Counted from the first letter of the stretch, positions 55,055 through 63,969 are shown. The stretch is 64,000 nucleotides of DNA from Cryobacterium luteum (GCF_900110125.1 NZ_FOCN01000014.1:1-64000); one strand, 5' to 3'. Translations and numbers: made by a program. The notes: generated from the letters alone by a model not told the origin.

Positions 55055-56053
55055 TCAGGCAGCGACGAGGCTCATAGCATCGGCGGTCAGTTCCACCGAG
55101 CGCAGGCGGCCAGCGATGAACGGCGACTGGTGGGCGAGAATGAGTTCGTCGGCTCCGGTTCCCGCGGCGAATTCCTCGAGATAGGCGCGCACCTCTTCGG
55201 CCGTGCCGACCGCGGAATAACGCATCATATTGGCGATATTGCGGCCCTCCGGCGTGGTCAGAAAGACGTCGATCTGGTCGTCGCTGTACTCTGGGGTCGC
55301 CGGGCCGCGGGAGAGCATGCCGCGTACCCGGGTGCGGCGGGTGGTCTCGAACTGGTGCACGGCATCCGCTTTATCATCGGCCGCGATCACGTTGGCGGCC
55401 ACGATGAGGTGCGGGGCGGCGAGCTGCTCCGACGGAGTGAAGTCGCGGCGGTAGAGCGCGATGGCGTCGTGCAGCGCATCGGGTGCGAAGTGCGACGCGA
55501 AGGCGTAGGGCAGTCCGAGGGCGGCGGCGAGTCCGGCACCGAACAGCGACGACCCCAGAATGTACAGCGGAACATTGGTGCCGGCGCCGGGAACGGCCTG
55601 CACGCCGGGCACGATCGATTGGCCGCGCAGGTAGGCCTGCAGCTCCATGACGTCCTGCGGAAACTGGTCGGAAGCGCGCGGGTCGCGGCGCATCGCTCGA
55701 GCGGTGTTCTGGTCGCTGCCGGGTGCCCGCCCGAGGCCCAGATCGATGCGGTCGGGGTAGAGCTCGGCGAGGGTGCCGTACTGCTCGGCGATCACGAGGG
55801 GAGAGTGGTTGGGCAGCATGACGCCCCCGGATCCCAGTCGGATCGTGGCGGTCTGCCCGGCGACGTGGCCGATCAGAATGCTCGTTGCCGACGATCCGAT
55901 GGTCGGCATGTTGTGGTGCTCGGCATACCAGACGCGCGCGTACCCGTGTTTTTCGGCCTTTTGCGCGAGCGCGACACTCGCCGCGAAGCTCTCCCGAGCG
56001 GTCTGCCCGGGGGCAATCGGAGCGAGGTCAAGGATGGAGAGCGGAATAGTCAT
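55055..56053 (-). CDS. LLM-class flavin-dependent oxidoreductase (luciferase-like, group 1)
   Basis: 332 residues. [45 protein letters not shown] is the MsnO8-type N-terminus; [26 protein letters not shown] and [20 protein letters not shown] follow. Single-domain TIM-barrel oxidoreductase using FMN or F420; more distant from the two LLM copies at 28 and 33 kb. Substrate unknown. Confidence 0.93.
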   Translation of the reverse strand: MTIPLSILDLAPIAPGQTARESFAASVALAQKAEKHGYARVWYAEHHNMPTIGSSATSILIGHVAGQTATIRLGSGGVMLPNHSPLVIAEQYGTLAELYPDRIDLGLGRAPGSDQNTARAMRRDPRASDQFPQDVMELQAYLRGQSIVPGVQAVPGAGTNVPLYILGSSLFGAGLAAALGLPYAFASHFAPDALHDAIALYRRDFTPSEQLAAPHLIVAANVIAADDKADAVHQFETTRRTRVRGMLSRGPATPEYSDDQIDVFLTTPEGRNIANMMRYSAVGTAEEVRAYLEEFAAGTGADELILAHQSPFIAGRLRSVELTADAMSLVAA

Positions 56054-56120
56054 ACTGGGGGCAACACCGTCACGCCGAATTCGTTACCGCAAGCCGCCAA
56101 CGAACGAGAAATTGCCCGGC

Positions 56121-56591
56121 TCAGCCGCGCTCGGCCAACCGGCCGACACCGGGGAGGAAACGACCGGCGCGCGCACCGTAGGAGCGGTATTCGGGGTGCT
56201 CAGCCACGAGCATCCGCTCTTCCCACCGCGTCTTCACCGACAGCAGTGCGACCAGCGCGATCCACACCACCACATGCCAAGCGGATGCCCCCACCAGCAC
56301 GAGCGCGACACCGCCGGTCATGAGTCCCGCATAAATGGGGCTGCGCATGAGCCCGTAGACGCCCGAAGTGATCAGCGGGGCGCGCTCGCGGGGAATCGGG
56401 CTCGCGGTCAATGCCGGCCCGAGTCCTACGACACCGAGCACCGCGAGTGCCGCGCCGACCAGCCCCAACGCGATCGCGGCCACGATGACGCCGATGCCGG
56501 TCGACCAGAGCGAGCCGTGCGGCAAAAATACCAATGCCCCGAGCAACAGAAATTGCCCGGCGACCAGGCTGAGCGCGAGTGCACGTTTCAT
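56121..56591 (-). CDS. Isoprenylcysteine carboxyl methyltransferase-like (ICMT/NnrU-type) membrane protein
   Basis: 156 residues from MKRALAL. Four helices and the C-terminal LITSGVYGLMRSPIYAGLMTG plus EERMLVAEHPEYRSYGARAGRFLPGVG, the ICMT/PEMT cofactor-binding pattern (RHPxY...E..L). Likely SAM-dependent methylation of a lipid or small molecule. Confidence 0.85.
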   Translation of the reverse strand: MKRALALSLVAGQFLLLGALVFLPHGSLWSTGIGVIVAAIALGLVGAALAVLGVVGLGPALTASPIPRERAPLITSGVYGLMRSPIYAGLMTGGVALVLVGASAWHVVVWIALVALLSVKTRWEERMLVAEHPEYRSYGARAGRFLPGVGRLAERG

Positions 56592-56879
56592 AGTTTGAGG
56601 GTACGCCCGCACGGGTAGCGCGCGAATCGAAGTTAACGGCGCATCACCGCCGTGTAACGAAATGAAACAATTTCGCGTCAATGCAGACATTCCGTACGAC
56701 GGCCACTTACCCTCGTACGAACAGACCAGCTCCGCCAGTATCGTCGGAGAGTGACATTGGGTTTCGATTCCGATCGCGTGCCAACAATTCGCGCACAATC
56801 GCGTCGAAGCAACCGCCTGCTGCGGCAGGTGCATTCGCCCGGCAGCTCAGACGAGACGCCCCGCCGAAGTGGATCCACC

Positions 56880-57074
56880 ATGACCGACGATGAACTCCTG
56901 CTTGAAATCGACTACACCGGCTACGACAGCTCCTGCCGCGACCCGCACATCACGCCGGCCGAGGACCTCGTCGAGTGCCGCCGTCTGCGCGGCCACGACG
57001 CTGAAACACACGGCACCCGAGCCGGGGTGCGCGCCATCCGCTGGCAGGCCGGCGCCTCTCCTCTGGCCGCGTAG
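56880..57074 (+). CDS. Hypothetical small acidic protein, 64 aa
   Basis: MTDDELLLEIDYTGYDSSCRDPHI starts a short acidic protein with two Cys and GHDAETHGTRAGVRAIRWQAG at its end; the frame is open further upstream. No clear ribosome site or relatives known to me. It may be a real small gene or chance. Confidence 0.35.
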   Translation: MTDDELLLEIDYTGYDSSCRDPHITPAEDLVECRRLRGHDAETHGTRAGVRAIRWQAGASPLAA

Positions 57075-57403
57075 ACGCATCCTCGGGCCGAGCTTAGAAG
57101 CTGGGCCCGTGGTCGGAACATGTGCCCGGATACGAGCGCGGCGGAGTATGTGGGTTAGAACCTTCGCAGTCGGATCTCGTCTGCGAGTTTGATGACACAA
57201 ATTCGCTCATAAATTTCACTTTTTCGATGCCGGCAACCACAACCCACCGCCGGATCGCTAGACAAAATGCTCACGAACGAAGGGGGACACAAGGCCGAAG
57301 CGCATGATTCCCGAGCCTCAACTCGCGCCATTTTGCTTGTTGAAAGCATTGAGATTCCCTCGCTTTTGTGTTCGACTTGGAGAAAATTGGCGTCAAGGAG
57401 GCA
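57075..57403. other. Intergenic region ahead of DUF222 remnant
   Basis: 329 bp, noticeably lower in GC than its surroundings (for instance 57186-57260), with no credible ORF. AAGGAGG at 57395-57401 is the ribosome site of the following remnant. Nothing else stood out. Confidence 0.4.
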
Positions 57404-58024
57404 ATGGCGCCCATGTTCATGGAAAACCCGAACGAGACCAGCTCGAACCCAGTCATTGTGGCGGTGGAGCAGGCCCGGGACGCATTGCTTGAGGCTTTGG
57501 GCGGAGTGTCCTTCGGGTCCTTGGGCGATGAAGAATCGTTGACTCTTCTGCTCGCCCTCGAAAGCGTCGGCCGGGTGGTCGACGGAGCCCGGGTGCTGTC
57601 CACGACGGATGTGCTCCGCCGCTCCGAATACCTCGATGCTTCCGTGGCCACGAATGCCGCTGCGAAAACGGCGGAGCACACATGCGCGACGGCCGCCCCT
57701 GGGTTCGCGGCCCCCTACTCTTCGACGCCACCCAAACCTGGCGTCCCGGCGGCCAAAACCGTGCCGCCACCCCCGCCGAAAAACCCAACTGGGAAAAATA
57801 GGGCCGGCCGCACGGGAACGACGCTGAGACTGAGTCAGATCATGCCTATGGCGAGCTCGACTAGCGAGACGTTTGGGTCCTGCAGGCGGCCAGCGCCGGT
57901 TTGCCTTGCTCTCGACGAGCTCGACCAGCGGGATGGCTGCGATACGACATTGATTCGCGTCGAACGCGCATCTTCTGCGCGCGGGATGGGCAGTACTCTG
58001 CACTCCCAACGTGCGGGAAGGTAG
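57404..58024 (+). pseudogene. Decayed DUF222/13E12 HNH endonuclease gene
   Basis: A good ribosome site (AAGGAGG) precedes two possible starts (57404, 57413). SNPVIVAVEQARDALLEALGG, LLLALESVGRVVDGARVLSTTDV is the usual start of DUF222 proteins, but similarity stops near residue 75. The frame then becomes Pro/Ala-rich and anonymous. In another frame (about 57940-58010) RRTRIFCARDGQYSALPTCGK recalls the HNH segment (ARDGGCxxPGC). So the middle was deleted and the rest frameshifted. Confidence 0.6.
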
Positions 58025-58259
58025 CGGGAGCGCCTCGTTTGCGCGCACCGACGAAGGGCACAACTACGTTCACCGGTCTCAGCGCGAACCTTTCTGGGCG
58101 ATCTTCCGCCAGTTCGGCAGCCTTCGAGTCGTGTCCGCCGCGGCCGAGACGCTCGGCCTCGTCGGGTCGCCCAACCTGCCGTTGCCGCTGCTCGGACTTG
58201 ATCGGGCCGCCCGGAGCGCACTTGAGACGGCCCTGAATACGCTCGGCCTGGGCGCGTAA
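58011..58259 (+). pseudogene. C-terminal fragment of a dihydrodipicolinate synthase (DapA)-family gene
   Basis: FWAIFRQFGSLRVVSAAAETLGL, then NLPLPLLGLDRAARSALETALNTLGL resembles the C-terminal helices of DapA-family aldolases/lyases (GLxxxxLPxPLLxLD-x6-L). The TIM barrel and catalytic Lys are missing. It directly abuts the DUF222 remnant, indicating a deletion junction. An inverted repeat CTACGCC/GGCGTAG (58262-58285) follows its stop. Confidence 0.45.
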
Positions 58260-58289
58260 GCCTACGCCCCGGGTTGCAGGCGTAGTGTC

Positions 58290-59156
58290 GTGGGAGTGCA
58301 ACTGACTACCCCCACCCGGCTGCTCGGGACCGCCGAGTGGCGGGCCCTCGAGCAGGCCCACGAAGCGCGCGCCGACGCGCTTACCCGTGGTCGCCGCGAG
58401 CGGGCGGCGACCGGCCAGACGCATCCGGTCGACGATTTCCTGTTCACCTACTACCCATTTCGCCCTGGGCTGCTGCGCCGCTGGCATCCCGGCGCTGGCG
58501 CACTCCTGCAGGGCGCCGCGACCGAGCCTCGGGCGAACTGGAAGTGGTACCGCACCACGGGCAGCGACAGCCAGGTGGATTTCGCCGCCTTCTCCGAGAA
58601 GAATGAGCGCGTCATCGCCTTCATCCGAGCACTCCTCGCAGCGACCCGACAGCGGCCGGCCCAGTTCGGCTGTTTCGGACTGCACGAGTGGGCGATGGTC
58701 TACCGTCAGGGTGAGCACCGCCACATCGCGCCGCTGCGCCTTGGCCAGGGCGATACCGATGCCGTCGTCCTTGAAAACCGCATAGCGTGCAGCCATTTCG
58801 ACGCGTTTCGGTTCTTCACACCCGAAGCCCTGCCCCTCAACCAGCTGCAGCCGACGCGGGAGAATCAGCCGGCGCTGGAGCAGCCCGGCTGCCTGCACGC
58901 CGGCATGGACATCTATAAGTGGGTGATCAAGCTCGGCCCGTTGGTTCCCGGCGAGGTGCTGCTCGACTCCTTCGAGCTCGCCCGCGACATTCGCCAGCTC
59001 GACATGGAGGCCTCCCCCTACGACCTGGTTGACTGGGGCTACACGCCGGTTCCGGTCGAGACTGCCGCCGGGAAGGCCGAGTATGTGCGCCGCCAGCGCG
59101 GTTTCACTGAGCGCAGCAACGCGTTGCGGGAGCGTGTCGTTCGACTGCTCGACTGA
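58290..59156 (+). CDS. Actinobacterial '3-methyladenine DNA glycosylase' family protein
   Basis: 288 residues from GTG. VDDFLFTYYPFRPGLLRRWHPG, RPAQFGCFGLHEWAMVYRQGE, CSHFDAFRFFTPEALPLNQLQPTRENQ, EQPGCLHAGMDIYKWVIKLGPLVP and LDMEASPYDLVDWGYTP are strongly conserved in this family, which databases label 3-methyladenine DNA glycosylase. I see no HhH or AlkA/TagI motif, so that label is not supported by the sequence. A hairpin overlaps the start region. Confidence 0.8.
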   Translation: MGVQLTTPTRLLGTAEWRALEQAHEARADALTRGRRERAATGQTHPVDDFLFTYYPFRPGLLRRWHPGAGALLQGAATEPRANWKWYRTTGSDSQVDFAAFSEKNERVIAFIRALLAATRQRPAQFGCFGLHEWAMVYRQGEHRHIAPLRLGQGDTDAVVLENRIACSHFDAFRFFTPEALPLNQLQPTRENQPALEQPGCLHAGMDIYKWVIKLGPLVPGEVLLDSFELARDIRQLDMEASPYDLVDWGYTPVPVETAAGKAEYVRRQRGFTERSNALRERVVRLLD

Positions 59157-59400
59157 CGCAAGGTCCTCGCTTGCCATCCAGCGCGGGTTGCCAGACTGTT
59201 CTCAGGTTTCGCCGCAGCGACCAGCGGATGCCGCTCGTGACGGCGATCTGCGCGGGTCGCCACGAGCCTGATACGCGTTCAGATCCGCCCAGGACACCCA
59301 TTTGGGGTAGGCCGACCAAACCCGATCCGTCGGGGCTCCGGACCATCTGTGCGGCCCGAGTAAACATCGGGCCGGAACAGAACAACGAATAGGAGCTCTC

Positions 59401-59934
59401 ATGAACACGATCACGAAGCACACGAACATTCGCAAGATCACCGCGCTGGGCATCACCGGCGCCGCAGCATCCGCTCTCATCATCGGCGGTTTCGTCGCCC
59501 CGGCCCAGGCCCTCGACCGCGACAACAGCAGCACGAGCACGAGCGCCGACAGCTCGTCCGAGCAGAACCGCCTCGACATCATCGGCGACCTGTTCGACCT
59601 CTCGGGAAACGACTCGACCGGCAACGGCGTGCTCGGCAACGACACCTCGTTCGGCGGAGTCGTCAACGGCGGAGTCGTCAACGGCCCGCTCGTGAACGAT
59701 TCTCTCAACAGCGACATCGGTGATGTCGCCTCCGGCAACGAGGTCGGCAACGACGCGTCCGTCGGCAGCGGCAACGACGTGGTCACTCCGATCGAAGCGC
59801 CCGTCACCGCCCCGTTTGACGCCGGCAACGGCACGGATGTCGGCACGGATGTCGACGGCGGCGACATCGACGGCTCCGTCGACTCGATCGTCAACGACGT
59901 TCTTGGAGACCTCGGACTCGGGCTCGGCCGCTAA
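59401..59934 (+). CDS. Secreted Gly/Asn/Asp-rich low-complexity protein
   Basis: 177 residues behind an AGGAGCTCTC ribosome site. Signal peptide MNTITKHTNIRKITALGITGAAASALIIGG ending FVAPAQA. The mature part is acidic and low in complexity, built from NGVLGND, GGVVNGGVVNGPLVND, SGNEVGND, SGNDVV and DVGTDVDGGDIDG, and ends in LGLGLGR. Ca2+ binding or a surface/adhesive role is possible, nothing firmer. Intrinsic terminator 17 bp downstream. Confidence 0.75.
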   Translation: MNTITKHTNIRKITALGITGAAASALIIGGFVAPAQALDRDNSSTSTSADSSSEQNRLDIIGDLFDLSGNDSTGNGVLGNDTSFGGVVNGGVVNGPLVNDSLNSDIGDVASGNEVGNDASVGSGNDVVTPIEAPVTAPFDAGNGTDVGTDVDGGDIDGSVDSIVNDVLGDLGLGLGR

Positions 59935-59950
59935 CCAGATTGTCTAAATG

Positions 59951-59982
59951 AGGGCGTCTCCCATCCGGGAGGCGCCCTTTTT
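59951..59982 (+). terminator. Intrinsic terminator of the secreted protein gene
   Basis: GGGCGTCTCCC-ATCC-GGGAGGCGCCC (11-bp stem with one G-T pair, 4-base loop) followed by TTTTT. Confidence 0.93.
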
Positions 59983-60033
59983 CTGGCTGCCCAGTCGTTT
60001 CTGGCTGCTCAGTCGTTTCTGGCTGCTCAGTCG
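59980..60033. repeat. Three 18-bp tandem repeats
   Basis: Unit TTTCTGGCTGCYCAGTCG is repeated exactly three times between the terminator and the stop of the ankyrin gene; the last unit overlaps the ankyrin stop codon. The array begins inside the T-run of the terminator. Confidence 0.92.
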
Positions 60034-60428
60034 CGCGGGTACGACTCGATGATCTCCCGCATCCTCGGCAGGCCGAACTGGTCGGCGATGGCCGCGCCAC
60101 TGTGTGTGCCGAGGCGGGGGTCGGCATCCGCTTCGAGCAGCAACCGCAGAATCACCTCATTGCCCCGAAAAACCGCGCAGGAGATGGCGGTCTGGCCCAT
60201 GACGTTGACAGCGGATGCGTCCGCCCCGCGCCGCAGCAGCTCAGCGACGGTCTCGGCGTGCTGCTGGTACGCCGCGACGATCAGCAGTGTGTCCCCGCGG
60301 GTGTTGACGACGTCGAGTCCGACTCCGGCGTCGATCATTTCGCCGAGCGGGCCGGTGAGACCGTCGCGGGCGAGGTCGAAAACGCCCTCGATGACCTCCG
60401 GGCTGAGCCCTGCTGTGTTCTCGTTCAC
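60027..60428 (-). CDS. Ankyrin-repeat protein, 133 aa
   Basis: GTG at 60428 chosen for GGGAG seven bases upstream; a GTG four codons earlier is also open. Ankyrin repeats: TRGDTLLIVAAYQQHAETVAELLRRGADASAVN and MGQTAISCAVFRGNEVILRLLLEADADPR, flanked by partial repeats. Small cytosolic ankyrin proteins of this kind often inhibit or chaperone a partner (unknown). Its 3' end lies in the 18-bp repeats. Confidence 0.85.
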   Translation of the reverse strand: MNENTAGLSPEVIEGVFDLARDGLTGPLGEMIDAGVGLDVVNTRGDTLLIVAAYQQHAETVAELLRRGADASAVNVMGQTAISCAVFRGNEVILRLLLEADADPRLGTHSGAAIADQFGLPRMREIIESYPRD

Positions 60429-60448
60429 GACTGCTCCCACTCGCTCTG

Positions 60449-60718
60449 GTGTGTGCCCAGCGTAACCGGACCGCGCCTGAGCAGCCGAAACGTCACAATT
60501 CGGCGACCAACCCTGTGTGCGCTGGCGCGAGCGACGACGCCACGCTCCAGGCCATCCAGGACGGACTCAACCAGCCGCAGATGCTGACGTCGATGCCGAT
60601 GAACGGTTACCTGTGGGTGTCTGTTCTCTACGACGACGGCACCATCCAGAAGTTCGTCGACGAGCAATACGGTCCCGACGTCGTCATCGTGCAGTCGGCC
60701 CTGCGCCCGGCGAGCTGA
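60449..60718 (+). CDS. Hypothetical protein, possibly a fragment
   Basis: The 89-residue frame opens with a GTG without a clear ribosome site. Only the last 60 residues (ATLQAIQDGLNQPQMLTSMPMN, YLWVSVLYDDGTIQKFVDEQYG) look protein-like, an alpha-beta fold end. Its stop overlaps the convergent phosphoribosyltransferase by 35 bp. Perhaps the tail of a larger secreted protein that lost its front. Confidence 0.35.
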   Translation: MCAQRNRTAPEQPKRHNSATNPVCAGASDDATLQAIQDGLNQPQMLTSMPMNGYLWVSVLYDDGTIQKFVDEQYGPDVVIVQSALRPAS

Positions 60719-61340
60719 CCGGTCCCGCCGCGAGCAACGCCACCACCTCGGTGTCAGTCGTCGGCGTGAAGTCTCGATAATGCGCACCGACCGCCCAAAA
60801 CTGTGGCGGCTGGATGACCAAGACGATCTCGTCGGCACCCATCCGGAGATCGGCATCCGGCGGCATGACGGGCGCGGCCATCACGACCCGGGCGGCTCCG
60901 CGCTGGCGGGCCACCTGGCATGCGACGCGCGCTGTGGCACCGGTCGCTATGCCGTCATCGACGATGATCACGACCCGGCCGGTCAGGTCGAGCCGCCGTC
61001 GCCCGCCGCGGTACAGCGCCTCCCTGGCCTCGAGCTCTGCCCGCTCGCGGTATTCGACGGTGCGCAGCTTCCCCGCGCTCACCCCAACCTGCCGAACGAT
61101 GTCGTCGTTCAGCACACGCACACCGTCTTCGCCGATGGCGCCCATGGCTACTTCGGGTGCAATGGGCAGGCCGAGCTTGCGCACCACGATCACATCCAGC
61201 GGCGCGTGCAACGCCCGCGCCACCTCGGACGCCACTGGAACGCCTCCGCGCGGAAGCCCCACGACCACCGGGTCGCTGGATCGCAGGGACGTCAGCCGGG
61301 CGGCCAGCTGGCGCCCGGCATCCGCTCGGTCGGCGAACAC
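60684..61340 (-). CDS. Phosphoribosyltransferase-domain protein
   Basis: 218 residues from GTG (MFADRADAGRQLAARL); family members begin exactly so, therefore the in-frame ATG 22 codons upstream is disfavoured. VVGLPRGGVPVASEVARAL and the PRPP loop VVIIVDDGIATGATA are intact. Such proteins are annotated as orphan type I phosphoribosyltransferases in Actinobacteria. Start lies 4 bp after the stop of a 36-codon peptide: translational coupling. Confidence 0.85.
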   Translation of the reverse strand: MFADRADAGRQLAARLTSLRSSDPVVVGLPRGGVPVASEVARALHAPLDVIVVRKLGLPIAPEVAMGAIGEDGVRVLNDDIVRQVGVSAGKLRTVEYRERAELEAREALYRGGRRRLDLTGRVVIIVDDGIATGATARVACQVARQRGAARVVMAAPVMPPDADLRMGADEIVLVIQPPQFWAVGAHYRDFTPTTDTEVVALLAAGPVSSPGAGPTAR

Positions 61341-61344
61341 GGAG

Positions 61345-61455
61345 TCAGCCGGCCGGCACGCCGAACTGCCCGGCGCTCTCAAACTCGATGTCGGCGACGC
61401 GTTCATCCGGGGTGTCGAACGATTTGATTTGCAGCGCGTTCATAGTTATCGACAT
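61345..61455 (-). CDS. 36-aa peptide translationally coupled to the phosphoribosyltransferase
   Basis: GGAGACGGTC precedes the ATG. The product starts MSITMNALQIKSFDTPDERV and ends in FGVPAG. IKSFDTPDE is how many small cupin proteins begin, so this may be a cupin gene truncated after 30 codons, or a real leader peptide. Stop and next GTG are separated by four bases. Confidence 0.5.
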   Translation of the reverse strand: MSITMNALQIKSFDTPDERVADIEFESAGQFGVPAG

Positions 61456-61627
61456 GACCGTCTCCTCAATTCTGGAGGGCCGTTGGCAGGGCGTTTTGAG
61501 CAGGCGACCCACCGGGCGTGGACGGCCTGTTTACGGCCCAGAATAGTCTCGGTGTGCGACCGCGGGTAGGGCCGTCGCGAGTGGATTTGGGGAACCGACG
61601 CCGCGGCATCCGTGGTGAAATAGGGGA

Positions 61628-62404
61628 ATGTTGCGCCGAAGCGCCCCCGAGCACCGTTTTGTCCCGTCCCTCGACGGGGTGCAACTGGCCACCTACGAGC
61701 TGGGCGACCCCGACCATCCGACCGTGCTCGTGGTACACGGCTTCGCGTCGAGCGCGATCGCGAACTGGCACGCCACCGGTTGGACGCGCGACCTGACCCG
61801 GGCCGGCTTTCACGTGATCGGTATCGACCAGCGCGGCCACGGCGCGAGCGACAAACCGCACTCGGCCGAGGCATACACAATGGAACTACTCGTCGGCGAC
61901 GTCGAGGCCGTGCTCGACGCCTATCTGCTCACCGAGGTGCGCTACGTCGGCTATTCCCTGGGCGCCCGCGTCGGCTGGCAGGCCGCCCGCGAACTCGGCG
62001 GGCGCATCACCCAGGCGGTGCTCGGCGGCATCCCCGACGGCGATCCGCTCAAACGATTTCGGATAGCGGCTGCCCGCGCCCACCTCGAACACGGCGCGGA
62101 AGTCACCGACCGCCTCACCGGCACCTATCTCACCATGGCGAAGGCCCTGCCCGGCAACGATCTCGCCGCGCTCGTCGCGCTCGTCGAAGGCATGCGTGGC
62201 GGCTCGCAGCCTGGACCAGCCAATGCCCCCACGCAACCGCTGCTGTTCGCCACCGGCAGCGAAGATAGCATTCTCGCCGCCTCGCGGGCACTGGCCGAGG
62301 CCACGCCCAACGGGAGTTTCTTCGAGATTCCCGGTCGAAACCACTTTAATGCGCCCACGTCGAGGCCCTTCCGCGAAGCCGCGATCGCTTTTCTGAAAGC
62401 CTAG
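61628..62404 (+). CDS. Alpha/beta hydrolase
   Basis: 258 residues. HGFASSAIANW oxyanion region, IGIDQRGHGASDKP, nucleophile elbow GYSLGA, a GSEDSI acid-loop segment and catalytic His in GRNHFNAP. Standard cytosolic alpha/beta hydrolase; substrate unknown. Its stop overlaps the convergent MORN gene by 4 bp. Confidence 0.92.
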   Translation: MLRRSAPEHRFVPSLDGVQLATYELGDPDHPTVLVVHGFASSAIANWHATGWTRDLTRAGFHVIGIDQRGHGASDKPHSAEAYTMELLVGDVEAVLDAYLLTEVRYVGYSLGARVGWQAARELGGRITQAVLGGIPDGDPLKRFRIAAARAHLEHGAEVTDRLTGTYLTMAKALPGNDLAALVALVEGMRGGSQPGPANAPTQPLLFATGSEDSILAASRALAEATPNGSFFEIPGRNHFNAPTSRPFREAAIAFLKA

Positions 62405-62643
62405 GGCTGCGGCTTTATCTGGGTCACCTTAACCGGTTCGGATGAACGGTCATAGGTGATCCACTCGCCAACCTGGTCACCGCGGGAAAAATGACCCGAG
62501 CGCATCTTGCTGCCGTCTTTTCTGAACCACTCCCAGTACCCGTCCAGCTCGCCGCCAGCTTTGGTTCCGCGCGCTTTCACGCTGCCGTCGGCGTAATACT
62601 CGCAGTGTTCGCCATCCGGCGCACTGTGCTGCATGGTGGGCAT
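62401..62643 (-). CDS. MORN-repeat small protein (YwqK-like)
   Basis: 80 residues from ATG after AAAGGAG. Repeats of the type YYADGSVKARGTKAGGELDGYWEWFRKDGSKMRSGHFSRGDQVGEWITYD are MORN variants as in the YwqK family. Binding protein; a toxin-antitoxin role sometimes assigned to the family is not supported here since no toxin neighbour is seen. Confidence 0.85.
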   Translation of the reverse strand: MPTMQHSAPDGEHCEYYADGSVKARGTKAGGELDGYWEWFRKDGSKMRSGHFSRGDQVGEWITYDRSSEPVKVTQIKPQP

Positions 62644-62742
62644 GGAATCTCCTTTCAAGCACCACTCCGGGATGCAGCGCACGCGTTGTCCATCAGGCCA
62701 GTCTTTCAGAGCGGCCCGGCTTCGCAGGGATGGAGCACCAAA

Positions 62743-63969
62743 CTACCCCCGGGGCGTGACCGTCGTCGATCGTTTCCAGACCGGTCCGATGCCGATCCGG
62801 TTGGCCGCCGCCACATCAAAGGTGTACGCGGTGCCATTTCTCAGCCCGGTCACCACCGCCGATTGCACCCGGCCGACCACGAGTCGTGTGGTCACGAGCT
62901 TGCCACCCGCGTAGGCTCGCACCCGATAGCCGAGAATTGCGGCGCCGCCGTCGGTGGGGGCCGTCCAGCGCACGGTAGCGGATGCCTGTCCTGCGGTCGG
63001 CGTTCCCATCGTCGGTGCCCCCGGGGCCGTGCGAACGGGGACATACACGTCCACGGCGTCGGCGCCCCCCGGGCCGAACGGAATACCCGTCAGCATGGTG
63101 ATGGCGATCAGGGGCGCTGCCCCCGGCTGCACATCGATATCTGAATCGGATGCTGAACGGTCGCGAACCGTGACGGTGATTCTGCTTCCGTCGGCGGAGA
63201 CCGCCTGGGGCAGCAGAAGGTTCTCCAACGAATCTTCGTTGAGATCGGATCCGAGCGCGACCTGGCGTGAGACAAAGGGACGAGGGGTGCCGGTCCAGAA
63301 GCCGCGAGGCCCCGTGACGGTGACGCGATCACCCTTGCGCACGGACTGCGTGGGCGCGGAAAAATATTGCGTCCTGGTGTTCACGGAATCGACATCGTCA
63401 CGGTGCAGGCTGAAGACCGGAGTGCGCTCACCCGTGTCGGTACCACGTTCCACGACCGCGGTGACCGATAAGAGGTCGCCCGAGCCGAGCCCAAGGCGCG
63501 GCGGCTGTGCCGTCGGTCCGGTGGCCGTGAATTCGAACCCGTAGTATCCGGCGGCATGAACCGGCACGCCGTTTTCGTCGGACGGCCCGATCAACGGGCG
63601 ATGGCCGGGCGTCACGGAGAAGAATCCGGCCGGCAAAGGAATGGTCACGCTGCGCTTCTGGGCATCGAGCGACACGGCGCCACCCACGGTGAAGTTCTCG
63701 CCGTACAGGCTGTATTCCACGCGCGAGATATCGAGTGCGGAGACCTCGGACGGGAGCAGGAACCGTACGCTCGTGCTGGACGTCGGCAGACTCATGCGGT
63801 GGTCACGATTACCGGCGTCGTTGTTGATGAATATCGAGTGAGAGAACGGTGCCGGCAGGGCTACTGCCCGCGTTACGCTTGCGATCGCGGTGGCACTGGC
63901 ACCGGTGGTCGCCAGGCCCAGCAGCACCGTGAGCGCGGCAGCGAGCGACGCACGCCAGCGCACTGACAT
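62743..63969 (-). CDS. Secreted protein with C-terminal fibronectin type III domain
   Basis: 408 residues. Signal peptide MSVRWRASLAAALTVLLGLATTGASATA. The N-terminal 300 residues are beta-rich (SHSIFINNDAGN, RVEYSLYGENFTVGGAVSLD, VRKGDRVTVTGPRGFWTG) and not assigned. The last 90 are a clear FN3 domain: APGAPTMGTPTAGQASATVRWTAPTDGGAAILGYRVRA, NGTAYTFDVAAANRIGIGP. Likely exported and cell-wall or matrix associated. Start lies near the right edge of the window. Confidence 0.88.
   Translation of the reverse strand: MSVRWRASLAAALTVLLGLATTGASATAIASVTRAVALPAPFSHSIFINNDAGNRDHRMSLPTSSTSVRFLLPSEVSALDISRVEYSLYGENFTVGGAVSLDAQKRSVTIPLPAGFFSVTPGHRPLIGPSDENGVPVHAAGYYGFEFTATGPTAQPPRLGLGSGDLLSVTAVVERGTDTGERTPVFSLHRDDVDSVNTRTQYFSAPTQSVRKGDRVTVTGPRGFWTGTPRPFVSRQVALGSDLNEDSLENLLLPQAVSADGSRITVTVRDRSASDSDIDVQPGAAPLIAITMLTGIPFGPGGADAVDVYVPVRTAPGAPTMGTPTAGQASATVRWTAPTDGGAAILGYRVRAYAGGKLVTTRLVVGRVQSAVVTGLRNGTAYTFDVAAANRIGIGPVWKRSTTVTPRG

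Noticed and set aside
57861-59177. 438-codon - strand frame
   Set aside because: Antisense to the conserved glycosylase-family gene; no family signature.
62401-62643. Toxin-antitoxin role for the MORN protein
   Set aside because: The label exists for YwqK-like proteins, but the neighbours are an alpha/beta hydrolase and a secreted FN3 protein, not a toxin.
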